From assembly GCF_024172085.1 (NCBI RefSeq), contig NZ_JAMZDZ010000001.1:992001-1056000 (forward strand): a stretch of 64,000 nucleotides of DNA, written 5' to 3'. The notes beneath the pieces were generated by a model. It was given only the letters and a program-made list of their open reading frames with translations. It ran no database searches and was not told the origin of the DNA. Made by a program: the position numbers and the translations under genes. The DNA is from Hamadaea flava (GTDB taxonomy: Bacteria; Actinomycetota; Actinomycetes; Mycobacteriales; Micromonosporaceae). This document shows positions 59,555-64,000 of the stretch, piece after piece (within the stretch, counting starts at the first letter, position 1; each line of letters opens with the position of its first letter).

Positions 59555-62500
59555 ATGTCCGTCAAAATCCAAACCAGGGCGACCCTCGTCCTCGCCCTCA
59601 CCGCTGCGATGGTCGCCGTCGCCCCGGCCGCACCCGCGTCCGCCGCGAGCGCGTACCTCAAGACGAACGACTACTGCCTCGACCAGTGCAACGACATCCT
59701 GCCGCCGGGCGAGAACGGCAACGCCACGTTGGCCGGAATCCTGTTGCACCAAAGCATCGGCACCCGCCCAGCCCACTCCGCCGACCAGCTCGCCGCGTAC
59801 GCCAACCTGCTCAGCGCGTACACGGGGTTGACGGACGAGCAGATCGGCCAGTTCTACAACGACGGCGCCTTCGGGGTGCCGGCCGGACAGGTGGAGAGCA
59901 CCATCAGCCCCCGGTCCGACGTCACCATCGTGCGCGACAAGGCGACCGGCGTACCACACGTCACGGGCACGACCAGGGAAGGCACGATGTTCGGCGCCGG
60001 GTACGCCGGAGCGCAGGACCGGCTGTTCCTCATGGATCTGCTGCGGCACGTCGGCCGGGGCACCCTGACGAGCTTCGCGGGTGGCTCACCCGGCAATCAG
60101 GACCTGGAGCAGAGCGTCTGGCGCAACTCGCCCTACACCGAGGCCGACCTCCAAGCTCAGGTCAACGCCCTGCAGAACAACGGCACCCGCGGCGCGCTGC
60201 TGTACGCCGATATCACGCAGTACATCGCGGGCGTCAACGCGTACATCAACCACTGCATGACACAGTCGCCGGTGGACTGCCCCGGCGAGTACGTACTGAC
60301 CGGCCACCTGGACGCGATCACCAACGAGGGCGGGCCCGAACCGTTCAAGGTGACCGACATCGTGGCAATCTCCGGCGTCGTCGGCGGCCTGTTCGGCGGT
60401 GGCGGCGGCGGTGAGATGGCTTCGGCCCTCGTCCGTGTGGAAGCCCAGGCGAAGTACGGCGCCACCGTCGGCGACCAGGTCTGGCGCGCCTTCCGGGAGC
60501 AGAACGATCCCGAGACGCTGCTGACTCTCCACAATGGCCAGAGCTTCCCGTACGGGCAGTCGCCCGCGAACGCCACCGGGGTGGTACTCCCCGACCGGGG
60601 CACGACGGCCGGCGTACCAGTGGTCTACAACCGGACCGGGTCGGCCGGGGTCTCCGCCGAGGCCGTCGAACCCGCCACCGAACGCAAGGGCATGTCGAAC
60701 GCGATCGTGGTCTCCGGCTCGATGACGGCGACCGGCAACCCCATCGCCGTCTTCGGCCCGCAGACCGGCTACTTCTCCCCGCAGCTGCTCATGCTGGAGG
60801 AGTTGCAGGGACCGGGCATCAGCGCCCGCGGCGCGTCCTTCGCCGGAGTCAACCTCTACGTGCAGCTCGGCCGAGGCCAGGACTACGCCTGGAGCGCCAC
60901 CTCCGCCGGGCAGGACATCACCGACACGTACGCCGTCCAGCTGTGCGAGACCAATGGGTCCACCCCCACGGTGAACTCGATGGCGTACCTGTTCCGTGGG
61001 GTGTGCACGCCGATGGAGACGCTGCGGCAGAACAACGCCTGGCAGCCGACCACGGCGGACTCGACGCCGGCTGGCTCCTACTCCCTGATCACCTATCGCA
61101 CGAAGTACGGCCTGGTCACGCATCGCGGGCTGGCCGGGGGCGTGCCGACGGCGTACACGTCGCTGCGCTCGACCTATCGGCACGAGGCCGACTCCGCGAT
61201 CGGCTTCCAGATGTTCAACGACCCGTCGCAGATGGGCGACGCCGTCGCGTTCAACAACTCGGCGTCCAACGTCGGGTATGCCTTCAACTGGTTCTACGTG
61301 AACAACACCCAGGCGGCGTACTTCAACTCGGGTTCGAACCCGCAGCGGCAGTCCACCGCCGATCCGAACCTGCCGCAGAAGGCCGACGCCGCACACGAAT
61401 GGGTCAACTGGAACCCCGACACGAACACGGCGGCGTACACCCCGGCGAGTGCCCATCCGCAGGCGGTGAACCAGGACTTCTTCGTCAGCTGGAACAACAA
61501 GCAGGCCGGGGACTACAGCGCCGCCGACGGCAACTTCAGCTTCGGCCCCGTTCATCGGGCGCAGTTGCTGGACAAGGGCGTACGCGCGGCCAGTGCGGGC
61601 GGGCACAAACTCACCCGCGCCGACGTCGTCCGCGTCATGGCCGACGCGGCGGTCTCCGACCTGCGGGTGACCGAGACGCTGGACCTGGCGCTGGACGTCA
61701 TCGAGAGCCAGACCGTCACCGACGCCGGCCAGGCCGCTCTGGTCAGCAGCCTGCGAACCTGGCTGAACGCGGGCGGGCGACGGGTCGAGACGTCGGCCGG
61801 CTCGCACGCCTACCAGTACGCCGACGCGATCCGCGTGTTCGACGCCTGGTGGCCGCTGCTGGTGTCCGGCGAGTTCAAGTCCTCGCTGGGCGACGGCCTA
61901 TACAGCTCGCTCGTCGGCGCGATGCAGATCAACGAGTCGCCGTCGGGCGGGCAGCAGGATCCGGCCGGCAGCGGCGGATCGCTGAACGACACCCAGGGGC
62001 ACAAGGGCTCGTCGTTCCAGCACGGCTGGTGGGGCTACGTGAGCAAGGACCTGCGCTCGGTGCTCGGCCGGCCGGTCAGCGGCCCGCTCGCCGCGACCTA
62101 CTGCGGCGGCGGCAGCCTGACCGCCTGCCGGTCGATGCTGCTCAGCACGTTGAGCAGCGCCTCGGCGACCCCGGCGGCGACGGTGTACCCGGCGGACAAG
62201 TACTGCTCGGCGGGCGACCAGTGGTGTGCCGACAGCGTCGTGCAGTCCCCGCTCGGCGGGATCACCGACGACAAGATCAGCTGGCAGAACCGCCCGACCT
62301 ACCAGCAGGTCGTCTCGTTCCCCGCGCACCGCGGCGACAACATCGCCAACCTGGCCAACGGCAGGACCGCCACCGCGTCCAGCACGCAGTTCCTCACCAG
62401 CAACACTCCGGGCAAGGCGGTCGACGCCAGTGACGGCTCGCGCTGGTCCAGCTCCTACAACGACAGCAATTGGATCAAGGTCGATCTCGGCTCGGCCCAG

Positions 62501-62734
62501 ACCGTGGGCCGGGTGTTGCTCCACTGGGAGTCGGCCTACGGGCGCGCGTACCGGATCGAGGTCTCCTCCGACAACAGCACCTGGACCACCGTCTGGTCGA
62601 CCACGACCGGCAACGGCGGTCTCGACATCGACGCCTTCAGCCCAGTGACCGCGAGATACGTCCGCATGACGGGAGTCACGCGCGGCACGTCCTACGGCTA
62701 CTCGCTCTGGGAGTTCGAGGTGTACGCGAAATAG
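59555..62734 (+). CDS. Secreted penicillin-acylase family hydrolase with C-terminal F5/8 type C domain
   Basis: 1059 residues. A signal peptide (ending PASAAS) is followed by the Ntn-hydrolase precursor: alpha-chain with VTIVRDKATGVPHVTGTT and GAGYAGAQDRLFLMDLLRH, a spacer, then the beta-chain starting at the predicted nucleophile Ser381 in KGM-SNAIVVSGSM. Maturation would be autocatalytic. Residues from about 928 to the end form a discoidin-like F5/8C (CBM32) domain (NLANGRTATASSTQFL, SSSYNDSNWIKVDLG, YGYSLWEFEVYA), a glycan-binding module. It cleaves an amide, e.g. a beta-lactam side chain, N-acyl-homoserine lactone or lipopeptide acyl group. Substrate unknown. Confidence 0.92.
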   Translation: MSVKIQTRATLVLALTAAMVAVAPAAPASAASAYLKTNDYCLDQCNDILPPGENGNATLAGILLHQSIGTRPAHSADQLAAYANLLSAYTGLTDEQIGQFYNDGAFGVPAGQVESTISPRSDVTIVRDKATGVPHVTGTTREGTMFGAGYAGAQDRLFLMDLLRHVGRGTLTSFAGGSPGNQDLEQSVWRNSPYTEADLQAQVNALQNNGTRGALLYADITQYIAGVNAYINHCMTQSPVDCPGEYVLTGHLDAITNEGGPEPFKVTDIVAISGVVGGLFGGGGGGEMASALVRVEAQAKYGATVGDQVWRAFREQNDPETLLTLHNGQSFPYGQSPANATGVVLPDRGTTAGVPVVYNRTGSAGVSAEAVEPATERKGMSNAIVVSGSMTATGNPIAVFGPQTGYFSPQLLMLEELQGPGISARGASFAGVNLYVQLGRGQDYAWSATSAGQDITDTYAVQLCETNGSTPTVNSMAYLFRGVCTPMETLRQNNAWQPTTADSTPAGSYSLITYRTKYGLVTHRGLAGGVPTAYTSLRSTYRHEADSAIGFQMFNDPSQMGDAVAFNNSASNVGYAFNWFYVNNTQAAYFNSGSNPQRQSTADPNLPQKADAAHEWVNWNPDTNTAAYTPASAHPQAVNQDFFVSWNNKQAGDYSAADGNFSFGPVHRAQLLDKGVRAASAGGHKLTRADVVRVMADAAVSDLRVTETLDLALDVIESQTVTDAGQAALVSSLRTWLNAGGRRVETSAGSHAYQYADAIRVFDAWWPLLVSGEFKSSLGDGLYSSLVGAMQINESPSGGQQDPAGSGGSLNDTQGHKGSSFQHGWWGYVSKDLRSVLGRPVSGPLAATYCGGGSLTACRSMLLSTLSSASATPAATVYPADKYCSAGDQWCADSVVQSPLGGITDDKISWQNRPTYQQVVSFPAHRGDNIANLANGRTATASSTQFLTSNTPGKAVDASDGSRWSSSYNDSNWIKVDLGSAQTVGRVLLHWESAYGRAYRIEVSSDNSTWTTVWSTTTGNGGLDIDAFSPVTARYVRMTGVTRGTSYGYSLWEFEVYAK

Positions 62735-62745
62735 CAGCGACACGA

Positions 62746-62777
62746 CAGGGCGGACCCCCGTCGGGGAGTCCGCCCTG
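62746..62777. terminator. Hairpin terminator between acylase and MFS genes
   Basis: CAGGGCGGAC pairs with GTCCGCCCTG, and an inner CCCC/GGGG pairing extends it; TTCC follows. It lies between convergent genes, so it may work both ways. Confidence 0.85.
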
Positions 62778-62792
62778 TTCCGTGCGGTGAAG

Positions 62793-64000
62793 CTATCCGA
62801 TGTGGACGGCAGCGCCCGCGGCGACCGAGTTGGTCTTGTCCCGGCGGATCATCACGAAGGTGATGACCGCGGAGACCGCCAGCAGGATCGCGCTGACCGT
62901 GAACGCCACGTTGTAGCCGTGGATCGCGCCCAGCGCCTGGTTCTGCGGGGTCGGACCGCCATTGTCGACGATGTAGTTGGCCACCGCCGTGGTGAACACC
63001 GTGTTGAGCACGGCGACGCCGAGCGAACCGCCGACCTGCTGCGAGGTGTTGATCATCGCGCTCGCCACGCCGGCGTCGTGGTTGGCCACGCCCGACAGCG
63101 CGGTGTTACCGAGCGGCACGAAGCAGCAGGCCATGCCGACCGCCATGATGACCAGGGCGGGCAGGATCAGCTTCGGGTAGGACGAGTCCGCCTTCAGCTG
63201 AGTCAGCCACAGCATGCCGCCGGTCGCGAGCAGCGCGCCGACGGTCATCATCACGCGCGGGCCGACCTTGGGCAGGATCGCGCTGCCGAGCCCGGCGGTG
63301 AGGATGATCCCCGCCGAGAACGGCAGGTACGCCACACCGCTCTTGAGCGGCGAGTACTGCAGGGTGCCCTGGAAGTAGTAGGTCATGAACAGGAACATGC
63401 CCATCATGCCCGCGCCCAGGGTGACCGAGGTGAGGTACGAGCCGCCCCGGTTGCGCTGCAACACGACACGCATCGGCAGTAGCGGGTGCGAGCTGCGCAC
63501 CTCGACGATGACGAACGCGATGAGCAGCACCGCCGAGAGCGCGAACAGGCTCAGCGTCACGCCGGAGGTCCAGCCGTCCTCGGCGGCCTTGGTGAAGCCG
63601 TAGACGAGGGTGACCAGGCCCGCGGTGGACAGCACCGCGCCGGGGATGTCGTACTTGGTGTCGCCCTCGGCCTTGCTCTCGCGGACGATCGGGATCGCCA
63701 GGAAGATCGCGATCGCCGCGACCGGGATGTTCACCAGCAGGCACCAGCGCCAGTCGAGGTACTGGGTGAGCAGACCGCCCAGGATCAGGCCGATCGCCGC
63801 GCCGCCGCCGGAGATGGCGCCGAACACGCCGAACGCCTTGGCGCGCTCCTTGACCTCGGTGAACGTCACCGTGATCAGGGACAGCGCGGCCGGAGCGAGC
63901 AGCGCGCCGAAGACGCCCTGGAGCGCACGGGCGGCGAAGAGCATCCCGGCGTTCTGCGCCACACCGCCCAGCGCGGAGGCGAGCGCGAACCCGGCGAGGC
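62793..64000 (-). CDS. DHA2-type MFS exporter (EmrB/QacA family), N-terminus outside window
   Basis: The frame stays open to the right edge (residues reading ASALGGVAQNAGMLFAARALQGV at the boundary), so the start and first helices are missing. At least 400 residues are present with some ten to twelve helices: FGAISGGGAAIGLILGGLLTQYLDWRWCLLVNIP (motif C/B region of 14-helix drug:H+ antiporters) and VASAMINTSQQVGGSLGVAV. Proton-driven export of drugs or metabolites. Pairing with a TetR-type regulator is common in the family but would lie outside the window. Confidence 0.9.
   Translation of the reverse strand, partial: LAGFALASALGGVAQNAGMLFAARALQGVFGALLAPAALSLITVTFTEVKERAKAFGVFGAISGGGAAIGLILGGLLTQYLDWRWCLLVNIPVAAIAIFLAIPIVRESKAEGDTKYDIPGAVLSTAGLVTLVYGFTKAAEDGWTSGVTLSLFALSAVLLIAFVIVEVRSSHPLLPMRVVLQRNRGGSYLTSVTLGAGMMGMFLFMTYYFQGTLQYSPLKSGVAYLPFSAGIILTAGLGSAILPKVGPRVMMTVGALLATGGMLWLTQLKADSSYPKLILPALVIMAVGMACCFVPLGNTALSGVANHDAGVASAMINTSQQVGGSLGVAVLNTVFTTAVANYIVDNGGPTPQNQALGAIHGYNVAFTVSAILLAVSAVITFVMIRRDKTNSVAAGAAVHIG

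Overview
The window is high-GC actinobacterial DNA. A member of the Micromonosporaceae (relatives of Actinoplanes or Catellatospora) fits best: a conservon (cvnABCD), an SsgA-family sporulation regulator, Tat and lipoprotein exoenzymes, CebR-type operators on cellulase genes, and frequent CGTACG words. This placement is an inference; no rRNA or other marker gene is present. Both edges cut genes: a dual-ATPase ABC protein on the left and an MFS exporter on the right.

Layout. 1-6.7 kb: ABC ATPase, a large secreted subtilisin (minus strand) with a 24-bp palindrome in front of it, and a Tat-lipoprotein GH1 beta-glucosidase behind two CebR-type operators. 6.7-12.5 kb: the cvnABCD operon (minus), a membrane protein, an SsgA-like regulator and a PGPGW membrane protein. 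12.5-17.4 kb: minus-strand run GNAT, VOC, GT39-type membrane protein, RecD2 helicase. 17.5-26.9 kb: alpha-glucan block (MGH1-like glucosidase, debranching enzyme, GT4 glycogen synthase, glgB), interrupted by a DUF559 gene enclosed in 104-bp inverted repeats. 27-32.8 kb: a propeller protein, a small membrane protein, a MocR regulator, a tandem GNAT, and a compact AAA ATPase/HNH nuclease pair that resembles a Septu defence system. 33-39 kb: GH6 cellulase under a third CebR-type operator, oxidoreductase, PEBP protein, and a cyclodextrin-glucanotransferase-type enzyme translationally linked to a MarR regulator. 39-44 kb: a type-2 valyl-tRNA synthetase preceded by a valine-rich leader peptide, a helical-repeat protein, RDD protein and HAD phosphatase. 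44-50 kb: LacI regulator, sugar ABC transporter (binding protein and two permeases) and GH13 alpha-glucosidase, closed by a strong terminator. 50-64 kb: DUF1684, membrane protein, secreted lysozyme-fold protein, acyl-CoA dehydrogenase-like protein, egtA without egtBCD, an ABC exporter, SUFU and hemerythrin proteins, two tiny membrane proteins, a penicillin acylase with an F5/8C domain, and the MFS gene.

How the genes work together. The chemistry is dominated by glucans. Cellulose is cut outside the cell by Cel6 and the lipoprotein beta-glucosidase, and shared operators imply cellobiose-responsive control. Starch or maltodextrin is handled by the CGTase-like enzyme, the LacI-controlled importer and the alpha-glucosidase. 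Storage glucan is made by the GT4 synthase and GlgB and trimmed by the debranching enzyme.

Most worth following: (1) the minimal ATPase/HNH pair; (2) the DUF559 cassette in inverted repeats built from six 23-bp palindromes; (3) the valine leader peptide in front of valS; (4) a population of GATC-containing intergenic palindromes, one pair of which brackets ten perfect-length 15-bp tandem repeats.
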